NCBI GenBank assembly: GCA_025201845.1
Contig: MU604041.1
Coordinates: 1-52,820 of the forward strand
Source: Martensiomyces pterosporus
Taxonomy: Eukaryota > Kickxellomycota > Kickxellomycetes > Kickxellales > Kickxellaceae
Reading direction: 5' to 3'
Length of the DNA stretch: 52,820 bases
Below, one piece after another: positions 27,941 to 37,800 of the stretch. The notes below the pieces were generated by a model. The model saw only the letters and a program-made list of their open reading frames with translations. It did no database searches and was not told the origin of the DNA. Numbering within the stretch: the stretch's first letter is position 1; the number at the start of each line of letters is the position of its first letter. The translations under genes and the position numbers were made by a program.

Positions 27941-27970
27941 AGGGTAGGATGGGATAGGGTAGGATAGGAT
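27941..27970 (+). repeat. Degenerate purine-rich GGATA/GGGTA repeat
   Basis: Successive AGGGTAGGAT GGGATAGGGT AGGATAGGAT units with no pyrimidine except T. It loosely resembles a telomere-like or microsatellite tract, but is short and irregular. Confidence 0.6.
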
Positions 27971-28278
27971 AAAAAAGTACAGCTACGCGTTAGGAATCGG
28001 TTAGAGCGTGGGTCAAAAGTAGTGGGGTGGGAGTTTACGCAATCACCTGAAGCAGCACACGGAGAAGGGTGCTCCATGTGGGTCGTATGGCCAAGGCAGG
28101 AAGGCCAATGCGGTTGGGTAAGAACAGGCCACTCTACCATGTCTCAGCGCCTCTTCCTCTTCTTCCGGTTTAATCAGCCCACCATTCCCCCAACCACACC
28201 GCCCCTATTACAATTACATTTAAAGCAAGAAGAGCAGTGGCGAGCAGTGGCGCTACTTTGCGTGTTCCGACACGGAAA

Positions 28279-30621
28279 CTACGGGTCATCGTCCATTTTG
28301 TCGCTAATGTTCATCCGACTAAACCCGCCGTTCGCCTGCAATATGCTCAGACCGCCTGCGCTATTGACCGACCCCGCACCTGCATTGCTCCTTGACCTAG
28401 CCCTGCTCACACTGCTGGGCATTCCCCCGCACATGCCCTGAAGCAAAGGATTGTTCGACGGACAGGCTCCGGCGCTCGGGCTCGGCAGCGGTTGCTGCGA
28501 TATGATAGGAAACGCAATCGGCCTAGCCATCTGCTGAGGCGACGACGACGACGACAGGTGGGTCAGGGTGGGCGATGCTGTCAGCTTGCTCTTGCCTATG
28601 GCGATCTGCGCCCGCAGCCCAGAGGGCGACATGGCCTGGCGCTTATACGGGTGTCTGAGCGAGCTGCTGCTGCTTGGCGACATATCTAATGGCGACCTGT
28701 TGCCACATACCGGGCCGCCGCTGGAGCTGCATCCATCGTCCATCGACTTGCGCTTTCCCGGCCGGACTGCCGTTGTGATGCATATCCCAGCAGGCGCCAC
28801 TCCAGATTTTCCTTGTGCACTGGCCTTGATATTCATAGTAGCCACCGATCCCGCCGCCACGCCGCCTGCAAATAGCCCTGGACTTGACACAATTGACGAT
28901 GCCGGCGAAGCAGGGAGGACTGTAGTATCGCGAGACTCACTGGAGTCATTCGCGTTGTCGCGCGCAGCTCTGGCAGGCATCAAACGCGCGGTTCTTCTAA
29001 GAGGCGACCCTGCATTACCATTAGGAGTGGGGATTTCGTCAACACCCAACGCGCTCTGTTGACTGTTGTGCGCATGCGAAGAGCGTAACCACTCATGCAC
29101 GTTGCTATGGCGGATGGACCTGGTGATGTGGCCCTCATGCTCCATCTCCGACGCCAACGGCCGCATGTCCTCCTCCACCAGCGACAGCAACCTGACAAAC
29201 GCCTTGTTTCTCGGCATATTCAGCGACAGCCTCCTGCCCAGAGGCGCCGAGCCTGGTGCCTGTGGCTGGCTGTCGCCCCTCGCCAGCACCGACGAAGAGG
29301 AAGAGAGAATGCCGACAGGTTGCGATGAGGAGCTGGCGATCTTGCTCTTGTCTTTCTCAAACTCCTCAGCCATCGCCCGGATTCTCGCCGAATCGCCGTC
29401 CCAGTCGATCACTCCTCTCGCTTGCTGGCCTATGGACTCACCCTCACACTCGCTGGTCTGCCACCCTCTGCTTGACGGGCACCTCACTGAACCCTCAGCG
29501 TTATCGTCGAGCATCAGCGAGTCTTCGTCGTCTATGTCACCATCAAAGTTCCCATCATCCTCAAACTCATCGTCCTCGTCCATATCGAGGTGGTCTGGGT
29601 CGACAGGCAGCCCATGAGTGATGCTGAGGTTGGTCGATGCAGCAATGGAGCAGCGGCGGCGGCTTCTACCCGAGCTGGCCGCTGCATCGCCAGGTGAATT
29701 GCATGTGTCCTGCGATGGATTGGCGTACGAGGACGAGGATGTGGATGCCATGGTATGTGGAGTCATCACGCCCTGTACACTGAGCGTGCGCTGGTGGTGG
29801 AACCGCGGCCGCTGCAGGCAGCTGCTAGATATAGCGGCGGAGGCGGATGACTGGCTGGCCGTGAAAGAGAGTGGTCGTGGCTGTGTTGACTGTGGCTGTG
29901 GCTGTGGCTGCGACTGCGACTGGAACGATGGATGTCTGGAGAGCGCAGCAGGCAGTAGTGGCAGAGTTATCTGCTGGCTACCAAACGTCGCTTGTGTTGA
30001 CGGCCTCAATGACGAGCCATTAAAGCTACTTCCCAGTGATCCTGACGCCAGATTGGTGGCAAGCATAGTCTGTGAGCGCTCAAATGCCGGCAGCTGGCGG
30101 CTATTCCGAGGCAGGAACGATTGTATGCTGTCATGGCTGCTAGGTCTTCGACTGCTTCCTGCTGTATCTGCAGAGGATACCCACAGCAACGGTGCATCGG
30201 AATGCTGCTGTTCTGTGCCAATGGTGCTGGTGCTCTGTGGTAGCATTTGCCGCTGCTGCTGCTGCTGCTGCTGTTGTTGTTGTTGTATACCATCAGTGCT
30301 GGTCTTCATGCTGTTGTTGTTGAAGTAGCGTGAGATAAAGGGTGTTGTTGGTGCTGACATTGATAACGACTTTTCAGACATACTCTGTTGCTGGGACCTC
30401 GGCTGCTTGTGTGGGTTGGTGGAAATGTCCATTGCCTGGCTATGCGGTTGCGCATTCCTCAGCTGAGGGGAAGTTATGGACGCTTCTTTTGTGGGCGAGT
30501 CTAGAGTGCTTGCGAATGCGCTGCCGGGCTGGCTGGACAAGTTGCTATATTGCTGGTGGCGGTGCTGTCGCTGTCGCTGTTGCTGCTGCTGCTGCTGCTG
30601 CTGAGAAGGGGTGTTTTGCAT
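28279..30621 (-). CDS. Large poly-Q, Ser-rich, mostly disordered protein of unknown function
   Basis: 780 aa, starting at the first ATG (30621); the frame extends nine codons upstream without an ATG. Two glutamine tracts (about residues 6-14 and 113-123) are encoded by CAG-rich repeats. An acidic block (DMDEDDEFEDDGNFDGDIDD, about 343-362) precedes a conserved-looking short module at about 467-510, RNKAFVRLLSLVEEDMRPLA then EMEHEGHITRSIRHSNVHEW, which is helical and free of low complexity. Further on there are Ser/Thr-Pro sites, a KRKSMDDG segment that could be a nuclear localisation signal, and a Ser/Arg-rich tail. The composition fits a nuclear regulator. I do not recognise the family; the module at 467-510 is the best search query. 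Confidence 0.8.
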   Translation of the reverse strand: MQNTPSQQQQQQQQQRQRQHRHQQYSNLSSQPGSAFASTLDSPTKEASITSPQLRNAQPHSQAMDISTNPHKQPRSQQQSMSEKSLSMSAPTTPFISRYFNNNSMKTSTDGIQQQQQQQQQQQRQMLPQSTSTIGTEQQHSDAPLLWVSSADTAGSSRRPSSHDSIQSFLPRNSRQLPAFERSQTMLATNLASGSLGSSFNGSSLRPSTQATFGSQQITLPLLPAALSRHPSFQSQSQPQPQPQSTQPRPLSFTASQSSASAAISSSCLQRPRFHHQRTLSVQGVMTPHTMASTSSSSYANPSQDTCNSPGDAAASSGRSRRRCSIAASTNLSITHGLPVDPDHLDMDEDDEFEDDGNFDGDIDDEDSLMLDDNAEGSVRCPSSRGWQTSECEGESIGQQARGVIDWDGDSARIRAMAEEFEKDKSKIASSSSQPVGILSSSSSVLARGDSQPQAPGSAPLGRRLSLNMPRNKAFVRLLSLVEEDMRPLASEMEHEGHITRSIRHSNVHEWLRSSHAHNSQQSALGVDEIPTPNGNAGSPLRRTARLMPARAARDNANDSSESRDTTVLPASPASSIVSSPGLFAGGVAAGSVATMNIKASAQGKSGVAPAGICITTAVRPGKRKSMDDGCSSSGGPVCGNRSPLDMSPSSSSSLRHPYKRQAMSPSGLRAQIAIGKSKLTASPTLTHLSSSSSPQQMARPIAFPIISQQPLPSPSAGACPSNNPLLQGMCGGMPSSVSRARSRSNAGAGSVNSAGGLSILQANGGFSRMNISDKMDDDP
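30252..30285 (+). repeat. CTG/TTG trinucleotide repeat (second poly-Q tract)
   Basis: (GCT)n followed by (GTT)n on the plus strand, encoding a run of about eleven Gln on the minus strand with a mix of CAG and CAA codons. Unstable in length by nature. Confidence 0.9.
30581..30603 (+). repeat. CTG trinucleotide repeat (first poly-Q tract)
   Basis: An uninterrupted (TGC)n/(CTG)n run that encodes the N-terminal Gln tract of the minus-strand protein as pure CAG codons. Confidence 0.9.
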
Positions 30622-31313
30622 TTCTCCCTCGCCAATACAAAGAAACAAAACAATAGTATGCGAAAAGGTAAGTGTGCCTTGAAGCTCAGGTGTCCCTTGC
30701 GGTGTGGCTCATGTGGTATTAAAGCATATTCGTCTACGTAGAGAAGTAAGGAGGGCGTGAAAAGGAGGGGGCCTCACCAGGCGAAAAAAAAGTCATAAGA
30801 GCGTGGAAACGGAGGATGAGGGCGTATTCAGAAAAGGCCAAATGTGCTTTGGCTGCATTATTTGCATAGCACTCACACTTGACTACATCCGTAGCGGTAC
30901 AAGAGGGCTCCTTCAGCCAACCAAGTCATGTCTGCGTCTGACTCCTGGCTGAGCGAGAGAGAAAGGAGGCTTCACAGCTCAATCCCCTTCCCCGTTCAGT
31001 CTCAGGAGCCCTCACAAAACAGCCCTCACAAAACAGCCCTCACAGTGGACGAGGAGGTGAGGCAGGGAATGGAGGGCGTGCAGGCCAAAGAGAGCGCCTA
31101 CTGCGCTTTTCCGCTCCTGCTCCATCGCTTTGCAACAAGCCATCTTTTCTGCATGTCCTGCTGAGGCCATGATGCGCAACAAAATCAAGTGCCAGACACG
31201 GGTGCTGATTTGAGTGGCCCAGCTGTTCCGCACACCTAGTCTGGCGTGGAACGAGGCATCGCCTTCCTTAAAACAGCATTGTGTAACAGCACAGCAAACG
31301 AAAAAGCAAGCAC
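30622..31313. other. Intergenic region upstream of the poly-Q gene
   Basis: About 690 bases holding the promoter of the minus-strand poly-Q gene and the 3' flank of the PLC-like gene. A 78-codon ATG frame at 30928-31164 spans a tandem repeat and has no protein signature; it is not called. Confidence 0.5.
31008..31044 (+). repeat. 14-bp tandem repeat
   Basis: GCCCTCACAAAACA occurs twice in perfect tandem, followed by a partial third copy (GCCCTCACA). Intergenic. Confidence 0.85.
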
Positions 31314-32528
31314 CTAGAAAGCAGAAAGCGCTACAGAAAGCACAGCAGCCGCCGCTGCGCCAGCCAGCGTCAGCGGCAAGTCAGCGCGAGTCGCGCGAGA
31401 CGCCGCCGACGTGCGTGATGCCGACGAGGGGTCGCTCGACTGGTTTCCAAACGTGCTGGTCGATGTGTCCCTGTAGGTGACGCCGTTGATGCCCGCCACG
31501 GCCTTGAGCACATCGCCCTGGTCATAAAAGTCCACAGTGACAAAGTTGGGGAACACCCCAGCCTTCGAGCAAATGCTCGCCTGGTTCTGCAGACTCGACA
31601 GGGCATTGACCGACGCGGCCGACGTGGGGTCTGGCTTGCCGACTACGCCGTTGCCAAAGGTCTGGTTTGCATAGACAAAGTGGTTCATGACCCACAGGGG
31701 ACGCACCGTGGTGAGTGGGCTGCACCCAAAGTTGCTGTTGACGGGCACCTCGTAGGGCGTCTGGACCACATAGTCCTTGTCGTAGAGGATCCAGGGGACG
31801 GTGGAGGGGTCGGCGCCGCCGTCGGTGAAGATAACCAGCCTTTTGCCGCTGCTTATCATCGACTGCAGCGTGGGCCACGCAAAGTCGCTCCCTGTGGAGG
31901 CGGGCTGGAAGGCGTACTTGTCCAGGCTGGCGTTCTTGAACTGCGTGGCCATCTGCGCAGCAGTAAAATTGTCGTCGTTCTCGATGAAAATGGTAATCAC
32001 CTCATTGGGGTTGGCGTCCAGGAACGTTTTGAAGTTGCGCAGCTCGTTGATCAGGGGTCCATCATTAAGCAGCAGGCAGGTGGTGTGGCACAGGTAGGGG
32101 TCGGTGGAGCTACTGCCGGTGCTGCTCGAGGAGGCGGTCGTGGAGGATGTGGGGCTGACCGCGAGGAGCGTCGCGTCGCGTCTGTTGAGCTTCACCGACG
32201 ACTCCAGGTGCAGGTCGAGCATGAATCCGCGGATCCCGGCGTCGAGCTGCGACTTGATGTTTTTGTTCTGGTTGGCTGCGATCTGGTCCCCGTATGCGTA
32301 CGAGTTGTGCGTGGTTGCGTAGGCCACCTTGTTGAACTGCCGCTGGCACAGATCGCTGTATCCGTTGCACTGGCCCGAGGTGCTTTTGCGCACAAGTGCA
32401 GGCTTGCTGTGTGTACGGCGTGGAGGGCTATTGGCACGCGGCGCAACCGCTGCGTGGTCGTTGCTGGGAGTCGCAGATGCGCCCAAAAGCGCACACGCGA
32501 GAAGCGTCAGCGTGGCTGTGGTCTTCAT
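31314..32528 (-). CDS. Secreted, probably GPI-anchored PI-PLC X-like phosphodiesterase
   Basis: 404 aa from the ATG at 32528. The N-terminal signal peptide MKTTATLTLLACALLGASAT is followed by a basic linker, then a PLC-like phosphodiesterase fold: CQRQFNKVAYATTHNSYAYG with the first catalytic His in THNSY, AGIRGFMLDLHLE, the second His region LCHTTC, NPNEVITIFIENDD, and GKRLVIFTDGG. Cysteine pairs suggest extracellular folding. The C-terminus, Ser-rich then LPLTLAGAAAAAVLSVALSAF, is a good GPI-attachment signal. Fungal secreted PLC-X-like proteins have uncertain substrates; several lack the calcium-binding site of eukaryotic PLC. Likely site is the cell surface. Enzymatic activity is plausible because both His regions are kept. 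Confidence 0.88.
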   Translation of the reverse strand: MKTTATLTLLACALLGASATPSNDHAAVAPRANSPPRRTHSKPALVRKSTSGQCNGYSDLCQRQFNKVAYATTHNSYAYGDQIAANQNKNIKSQLDAGIRGFMLDLHLESSVKLNRRDATLLAVSPTSSTTASSSSTGSSSTDPYLCHTTCLLLNDGPLINELRNFKTFLDANPNEVITIFIENDDNFTAAQMATQFKNASLDKYAFQPASTGSDFAWPTLQSMISSGKRLVIFTDGGADPSTVPWILYDKDYVVQTPYEVPVNSNFGCSPLTTVRPLWVMNHFVYANQTFGNGVVGKPDPTSAASVNALSSLQNQASICSKAGVFPNFVTVDFYDQGDVLKAVAGINGVTYRDTSTSTFGNQSSDPSSASRTSAASRATRADLPLTLAGAAAAAVLSVALSAF

Positions 32529-33217
32529 GAGATACAAGTAAAAAAAGATGCGTGTCTATATGCGAACCTGGCAGAGAAGAGGCGGGAAAATGAGAATATA
32601 CAAAGAAAGACGAAGAATGGACTAGCTGAAGAAAGAATGGAAGCAAGGTACTCACTTTGTGGGTGTTTAAGTACGCAATCGAGCGGGGAAACCAAGACGG
32701 CACAACTCCCCCATTGTTGTCACTGCTGCTGCTGCCGCCCTTGTTTTCCTCTTTTCCCCGCACTGCGAGCAGCACGCGGAACTCGTGCACGTACCTTGCC
32801 TTGCTCATCGTGCAGGCCCATTCCGTCTCACACTCCACAGCCGCCGCGGTCTAGTGGTGGGTGAGCAGGGTGGATCGTTGGCTCTGTTTGTTTCTGGTGC
32901 CAGGTGCAGACTTTATATGGCGTGCTGAAAGGCACTTGCCGTCTTGTAGAACACAGCCAAGAGACTGCAGTGCTGTAGCGTTTGTACCTGAAGAGAAAAG
33001 CAAAATGTACGCCTTTTGCCACTGGACGAGCCAGAGAAAGCATCAACAGAGTGCGGAGGGCGATCGTGCAGAGCCATTGGCTGGGAAGCCAGCTATTTTC
33101 GCGCGACCTATTTATACCCACACACAATTGGGCACTTGCGTCTTGGCGCTCGCTTGCCCCTTGTGCTTCTTTCCGTTATTAATAGAAAGGGAGAGCAGCC
33201 CTGCCAGCAACAATAAG
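32529..33217. other. Intergenic region upstream of the PLC-like gene
   Basis: About 690 bases: the PLC-like promoter (minus) and, at the right end, a TATTTATA element at 33109-33116 that points toward the small plus-strand ORF at 33218. Nothing else is supported. Confidence 0.5.
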
Positions 33218-33376
33218 ATGGCCCATCAACTCGCTGCCAAGGCTTCGGCCATGACATTTACCAGACATTCAAGTCGGCCATCGAGCACGTCAGATGCTGT
33301 AGCGCCACTTGCCGAAGTCCCAGAGAAAAAGGAGCTCGTTATTAGATGGGCAGGCAACCGGTATGCAGATGGCTAA
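33218..33376 (+). CDS. Possible 52-aa small protein
   Basis: A short ORF starting in a good context (AATAAGATGG), about 100 bases after a TATTTATA element at 33109-33116. The product is MAHQLAAKASAMTFTRHSSR, a Ser/Pro linker, then PEKKELVIRWAGNRYADG. The last part looks like folded-protein sequence, so this could be a tiny gene or the first exon of one (a GTATGC donor sits at 33360 inside the last codons). I do not recognise it. The promoter context is the main reason to list it. Confidence 0.3.
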   Translation: MAHQLAAKASAMTFTRHSSRPSSTSDAVAPLAEVPEKKELVIRWAGNRYADG

Positions 33377-33569
33377 AATACCAGGTTTGCCCACGCATGT
33401 ACGGTAGAATTGGTGCCAAGACCAGGATAGCCTATTCATATCTGTCTTGGCGTTCTGAGGATTTCACCCAAGGATATCTCAACGCATAGGCCCCCCAAAC
33501 GATAGAACCTATTGTGCATTCAGAAGACAGCAGGATTCCTCTACACACTTCCGAAAGCGCATCGGGCTG

Positions 33570-33576
33570 TATATAA
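33570..33576 (+). promoter_or_regulatory. TATA box of the PAS-domain gene
   Basis: TATATAA lies 85 bases upstream of the ATG at 33661, giving this gene its own promoter separate from the small ORF before it. Confidence 0.6.
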
Positions 33577-33660
33577 TGCAGCGCCAAGCCACTTCCACAC
33601 CCCAGGACGACTCTTGGTACAGCAAACCATCCCACCCCGCACTACTTACACTCACGCATA

Positions 33661-34566
33661 ATGTCACACTCATTCCTCTACGTCAGCGACAAGACCGAGC
33701 ACGCGCGCATCTTGTTCGTCTCGCGTGCAGTCCGCGATGCACTGCGCATTGAGCCCGACGAACTAATCGGCTGCAGAACCAGGGAGCTGCTCCACGACGA
33801 ATATCCGCTGGATTCGCCCTTCAGCGAGGCCAAGGGCTGTGCATCCTTGGGCGCCGTCATGATGTTTGTCAGCCTCAATGACCGCGACGGCAATCCCGTC
33901 CACTCGCGCATCATCTCAATCGACTGCGGCGACTGCACCTTCTCCATTGCCCGAACCGTCGACATGTCAGACAGCCACACAGCAAACGAAGAAGAGCGTG
34001 CGAGGAAACTTGAGAATGAATGCAGCAGCTCCTCCTCTGCTGCTGCTCCCCAGGGAAGACCGTCGCGCAGACGGACACATGTGTACACTTCACGCGCACC
34101 GCCCGCCAAGGCCTGCTTCGTTTTGGAGGGCGACAAAAACAGGTGGGACGCGCATGGCCCGCGGATAACCTTTGTCACAAACACCATTAGCTCCCTAATC
34201 GACGTTGATGGCGGGTATGAGATTATCGGCCAGCCGTTCCTCAGCATCGTGGCGGCCGAGGATATCACCAGGGTGTCCGAGTTTCTCGATCGGCTGATAG
34301 AAACCGAGGAGCCAGAGGTGCTCACATTCAGGATCTTGGCATCGCCCATGGATCCCGACAATAACGAGCATGTCAGGGTGATTGCTCTGGGCGCTGGGTC
34401 GTCGGATGGATCGCTGCTCCTGTGCCGTGCAGCTGAATCACCAGTCCAGCCGCTGCCTGGCCGGAACAATCGGCGGGCGGAGTGCGGATACATGAGCTTG
34501 GAGGATATCATCAGCTCGGACCCAGATACCAGCGACTGCTCGGAAGTGTGGAGAGAACTGGTCTGA
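33661..34566 (+). CDS. Two-PAS-domain protein without an effector domain
   Basis: 301 aa. The N-terminal PAS-like region (residues about 4-100) reads FLYVSDKTEHARILFVSRAV...ALRIEPDELIGCRTRELLHD, the usual PAS pattern of strand, helix and GxxxxxLLHPDD-like motif. A Ser/Arg-rich linker (about 110-145) follows. The second PAS (about 160-255) reads RITFVTNTISSLI...GYEIIGQPFLSIVAAEDITR. The flavin-binding GRNCRFLQ of LOV domains is absent, so it is not a White-Collar-type light sensor on that criterion. There is no zinc finger, kinase or bHLH. The tail is acidic. PAS domains mediate ligand sensing and dimerisation, so this may be a partner or regulator of another PAS protein. The gene is intronless. 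Confidence 0.8.
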   Translation: MSHSFLYVSDKTEHARILFVSRAVRDALRIEPDELIGCRTRELLHDEYPLDSPFSEAKGCASLGAVMMFVSLNDRDGNPVHSRIISIDCGDCTFSIARTVDMSDSHTANEEERARKLENECSSSSSAAAPQGRPSRRRTHVYTSRAPPAKACFVLEGDKNRWDAHGPRITFVTNTISSLIDVDGGYEIIGQPFLSIVAAEDITRVSEFLDRLIETEEPEVLTFRILASPMDPDNNEHVRVIALGAGSSDGSLLLCRAAESPVQPLPGRNNRRAECGYMSLEDIISSDPDTSDCSEVWRELV

Positions 34567-34851
34567 GAAATTTGCGTCCACGCGAGCAGTGACGTAGGCC
34601 ATTCTCTCTTCCCCCCCCCAATGAAAGCGTGTGCCTTGATTTCACTCCCTCTCCCTGTGGATACACCTGCGAATGCGGGGTGGAGCAGGAAACGCGCCAT
34701 CATTGTTGCCGATTTCTTGTACTCTTCTCTCCTTCCGTTGCATTTTGTACTTCATATCTTTTCACACCACCACCACCACTACCAGTATATTTATTGCTCT
34801 TAAAAACAACATAGTACCAAACCCAGTAGCGGGAGCACGCGCAAATACCAA

Positions 34852-37800
34852 ATGTTTGAAGGCGTCGTGGCTACCGTCCTCAACAGGTTTCTTGGCAATT
34901 ACGTTACCAATCTTGAGACCACGCAGCTCAAGCTGGGAATCTGGCAAGGTAATTACCGCGCCGATAAGCGGAATGCGCTTTTCAAAAAAAAAAAAGAGGA
35001 CCAAGCCATGCAAGCGACTGCGGCCTAGCTAAAGCGACATTCGCCATTTTTCCGTCAAAATTTCTCCCTTCCACTGCATAGGCGACGTAAAGCTTGAGAA
35101 GCTAAGACTCAAGACCGATGCACTCGACAAGCTCCACCTCCCGATTGATGTCAAAGAAGGTAAGCAAGAGCCGTACACACAGTGTTCTCGCTGGAGAGCA
35201 GCAGGCAGCACAGCGGTATCTAATCATTTCAGACTGGCCTTTGCTGTGTAGGCTGGCTGGGAACGCTGACCATTTCCATCCCATGGTCTAACCTCAAGGG
35301 CGAGCCCGTCCGGATCAACATCGACGACGTGTTCCTCCTGGCCACACCGCGGTTTCAGGAGAACTTCAATGCGGACGAAGAGGAAGAGCGCGAGTTCGCC
35401 CGCAAGATGCGCAAACTCGAAGCCGACGAGCTCATGCGGCAGCAGCAGCAACAGCAGACCAAGCCGTCGTCGGGCGAAGAGCGCAAGCAAGCATCGTTCA
35501 CCGAGCAGCTTGTGGCAAAGATCGTGGACAACTTGCAGATTGTCATTAGGAACATCCACCTAAGGTATGAGGACAGCGTCAGCAACCCCGACCACCTGTT
35601 TGCCGTCGGCGCTACACTGGGCGAGTTGTCTGCAGTGTCAACCGATGAGGAGTGGCGGCAGACGTTCCTGCATGATTCCGGCAGCGTCATTCGCAAGATG
35701 CTGAAGCTGGCCGAGTTCTCGATGTACTGGGACATCGGCTGCGAGTCGCTGCAGGGCCTGGGCCACGAGGGTCTGCTGAAGAAGTTTGCAGAGGCTATTG
35801 GGTCCCCGCACCACCAGTCAATCTTGCAGCCCGTCGTGGGGCTGGGAAAGCTGACCATGAACAAGCGGCCCACGCCGGAGGATATCCGCACTGTGGCCAA
35901 GTTCGAGTTCGACCAGCTGGCCTTCGAGCTAGACGACGAGCAGTATGTCGATGCGCTCCTACTCACCACGCAGTTCGACTATGCCATGCGGCAGCGCAGA
36001 TACCGCAAGCACCACCCGCCACCTGGCGTGCGTCCCAAGGACGACCCCAAGGCATGGCTCCTGTTTGCCATGCGCAGCGTGTACGACGAGGTGCACGACC
36101 ACAATCGCCGAAGGACCTGGGAGTTCCTGGAGGAGCGCCGGGACGACAGACTGCTGTTTTTGCGCATTTACACGGCGTTCAAGGTCAACAGCGGCGTGGT
36201 GCCGGAGATCGACCGAATTGCGCTGGATAAGCTCAACAGAAAGCTATCGTACCAGGACATCCGCTTCTACAGGGCGTTGGCGGAGCCCAAGATCAGAAAG
36301 CAGAAGCACGTCATTCGGAGGAGGAAGAGCGAGGCCAGCTTGCCTATTCACGGCAATGGTGCTGGAGGATCTGCTGGCACAGGAGCTGCAGGAACTGCGG
36401 GTGTCCAGGGCAGCGGTGTCTCCGGGTGGGTCGGCAACTGGTTTGGCAGCTGGGCGGCCGGCACGCAAAGCACCGCACACGCGGCTAGCGCCGATGGCAA
36501 CGACGCAGAAGCGGCAGCGGATGGCGATGGCGATGAGAACGCGCAGCTGACCGAAAAGCAAATGCAGGAGCTCTACGACACCATCGAGTTCAACGAGGAC
36601 GAGGTGGCGGATGCCGAGTACGACCTGCCCAAGGAGACGATCAAGCTGGCAGCCAGTGCGCTGCTTAAATCGGGCTCGCTGAAGCTCAAAGTCGACCGCA
36701 AGACGCGCGACCACACGCTCATGGGATTCTTCTACGACTTCCTCAAGGTCGACCTGCTCCAGCGTCCACAAAACATCGTCGCAGATGTCTCCATCCGCCG
36801 CTTCGAGGTCCTTGACGGCACGCTTCCGGGATCGCAGTATCCGCGCATGATCTATGTGCAGGACGACGGCGTGGACGCGAAACCTGAAGAGGCAATAGGC
36901 GACGAGAGTGCAGACGACCACGAGCTTTTGGCTGCTGTTGCTGATGCTCCGGGCGGACTGGCAGTGCATGCAGGTGAGGACTTGGGTGGGCTCAAGGACC
37001 CCTTCCTGAAGGTCCACTTTGAAAAGGACCCGCTGGATGGCCACGCGGACTCGGTAGTCAACATGAAGGTCAAGTCGCTTAATGTCGTCTACCACCCGAC
37101 TGCCGCCAAAGCCATCATGGACTTCTTTGAGCCCCCATCAAGCGCGTCTGCCGAGTCCATGCACGCCCTGATCGCAGCCGCATCCAAGTCAGTCGCCGGG
37201 TTCCGCGACCAGACAAGGGCCGGACTTGAGTATGCCCTGGCCAAGCACAAGACAGTGGACGTCAAGGTCGACTTTGACGCACCCGTGTTTGTCATCCCCC
37301 AGGACGTCACCGATCCGCGCAGCGAAGTGGTGGTCCTCGACACCGGGTACCTGACCATCGAGTCGCAGCTGGTGGACAGCGCCACAACCGAGCGGATCCG
37401 CCAGAAGGAGAGCCACGTGCTGACAGCACAGGAAATGAAGGAACTGGAAAGCCTTATGTACGACCACTTTGACATGAGACTGCACAGCACGCAGCTTCTT
37501 GTGGGCAACGACCTGGCTGCCTGTATGCAGGCCCTGGGCAGCGGCGAGGCGGATATGAAGCTGCATGTGGTTGATCGCATCGAGCTTAACTTTGATCTCG
37601 GACTGTGCATCCTGAGCGAGCCGCCCCTGCATATGCCCAAGGTCACGGTGGATGGCAGCTTGCCGTCCCTCCAGGTGTTCTTCTCCGACCGCAAGTACAA
37701 GGCCATAATGGGGTCCATCGACCTCATCATGGAGGCAATTGCAGACGAGGAGGTTGATGTTGCGCAGCAGTACGAGCCTGGCCAGCACCTCACGGCGTTT

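Larger units (their letters stand above)
26372..28278. other. 1.9-kb hexokinase upstream region
   Basis: No supported gene. The left third is the hexokinase promoter: TATA box, G/C-rich blocks, a G-quadruplex motif at 26721-26742, and two direct copies of GTGGTTGGCT (26710 and 26759). The middle is low-complexity with an A-run (27559-27570). The right part carries a purine repeat (27941-27970) and the 3' flank of the poly-Q gene. Frames in this stretch mutually overlap and lack domains. Confidence 0.5.

Noticed and set aside
27941..27970. Internal telomere-like tract
   Set aside because: Units are irregular mixtures of GGATA and GGGTA over only 30 bases; a simple purine microsatellite is sufficient.
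30928..31164. 78-codon ATG frame upstream of the poly-Q gene
   Set aside because: Runs through a 14-bp tandem repeat and shows no protein signature.
31680..32864. Plus-strand open frame of 394 codons antisense to the PLC-like gene
   Set aside because: The PLC-X motifs, signal peptide and GPI signal are all on the minus strand.
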